Assembly: GCA_020852705.1 (NCBI GenBank)
Contig: JADZAP010000012.1
Location: forward strand, 1 to 64,000
Direction of reading: 5' to 3'
DNA: 64,000 nt
Origin: Ignavibacteria bacterium
Lineage (GTDB): Bacteria > Bacteroidota > Ignavibacteria > Tepidaquicellales > OLB5
The position numbers and the translations under genes were made by a program. The notes below the pieces were generated by a model. The model made no database searches and was not told the DNA's origin. It was given only the letters and a program-made list of their open reading frames with translations. Shown in pieces: positions 63,743-64,000 of this stretch (positions within the stretch are counted from its first letter, which is position 1; the number at the start of each line of letters is the position of its first letter).

Positions 63743-64000
63743 TTATATTTTATTTTTAATATATTTTCTTATAATTGACTCAGTTTCTTTTACTGCTTTT
63801 TTAAGTCCATTGCTGTTATCCACAATATAATCAAACTTAACTTTTAATTCTGACTCCATTTTAAATCGGGATGCACGTTTTTCTATCTCTTCGGGTGATT
63901 CAGTATTTCTGTTCTTTAATCTTGTAAGTAAAACATCAAAAGGTACGTCAATGAAAATCAGAACAGATTGCGGAAACATCTTTTTTATTGAAAGACCGCC
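63743..64000 (-). CDS. gmk: Guanylate kinase, C-terminal part (partial)
   Basis: The frame is open to the window edge and covers about 85 codons. It reads FPQSVLIFIDVPFDVLLTRL then RNTESPEEIEKRASRF, the lid and C-terminal region of Gmk. It phosphorylates GMP to GDP. The P-loop lies outside the window. Confidence 0.9.
   Translation of the reverse strand, partial: GGLSIKKMFPQSVLIFIDVPFDVLLTRLKNRNTESPEEIEKRASRFKMESELKVKFDYIVDNSNGLKKAVKETESIIRKYIKNKI

Overview
The window looks like chromosome of a low-GC member of the Bacteroidota/Ignavibacteriota/Chlorobi group, most likely an ignavibacterium-like organism. The signs are: strong A+T bias; promoters of the Bacteroidota type (TTG, about 20 nt, TATTTTTG) upstream of the tmRNA gene and etfB; a predicted outer membrane (TolC, GT9 glycosyltransferase, large predicted barrel protein); the gene order gmk-rpoZ-coaBC-udg and rpmH-rnpA-yidD-yidC; and a tmRNA tag ending YALAA. 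No tRNA, rRNA or CRISPR was found. The exact lineage is inference.

Layout. 1-3 kb: the end of a type I restriction operon (hsdS C-terminus, a small GxxExxY nuclease, hsdR), then a broken cupin gene. 3.4-6.2 kb: a VOC protein, a Ca2+/cation exchanger and two small membrane proteins. 6.3-14 kb: housekeeping genes (pyrophosphate-type phosphofructokinase, GT9, cytidine deaminase, thymidine kinase, LOG-family protein, DUF1579) and a 1065-residue protease/propeller/barrel protein. 14.1-20.5 kb: a second restriction-modification island (two methyltransferase-like genes, another GxxExxY gene, a GIY-YIG/helicase fusion), visibly richer in G+C and bracketed by an 84-bp direct repeat at 86% identity. 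20.6-24.3 kb: DinG-type helicase, a lipocalin-like protein and a sugar dehydrogenase lipoprotein. 24.5-32.6 kb: a TolC/MacA/MacB-type export operon. 33.4-36.5 kb: hpnC-hpnD-hpnE for squalene. 36.6-42.1 kb: a 2-hydroxyacyl-CoA dehydratase-like protein and a 1222-residue CoA-dehydratase activase. 42-50.2 kb (minus strand): GT39, YjbQ, CoaX, the etfB-etfA-bifunctional nuclease operon, a lipoprotein and queD-queE-queC. 50.4 kb: tmRNA. 50.9-57.5 kb: yidC, yidD, rnpA, rpmH, CapA-like, lgt, a hypothetical gene and hisS. 57.7-64 kb: HAD phosphatase, acpS, DUF1460, dnaB, udg, coaBC, rpoZ and partial gmk.

The most unusual feature links the two restriction loci. Five junctions between their genes carry degenerate, mostly inverted repeats of about 41-44 nt that begin TGTC(A/T)GAA and contain a GATT core every 7-10 nt. 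The repeats encode the C-terminal ends of the upstream genes and stop just before the next start codon. At both loci one of the genes between repeats is a GxxExxY nuclease, which suggests a cassette that settles between genes of restriction operons without breaking them.

A second notable point is rnpA (RNase P protein). It is readable only across a frameshift at a run of ten A, which is either an assembly error or slippage.
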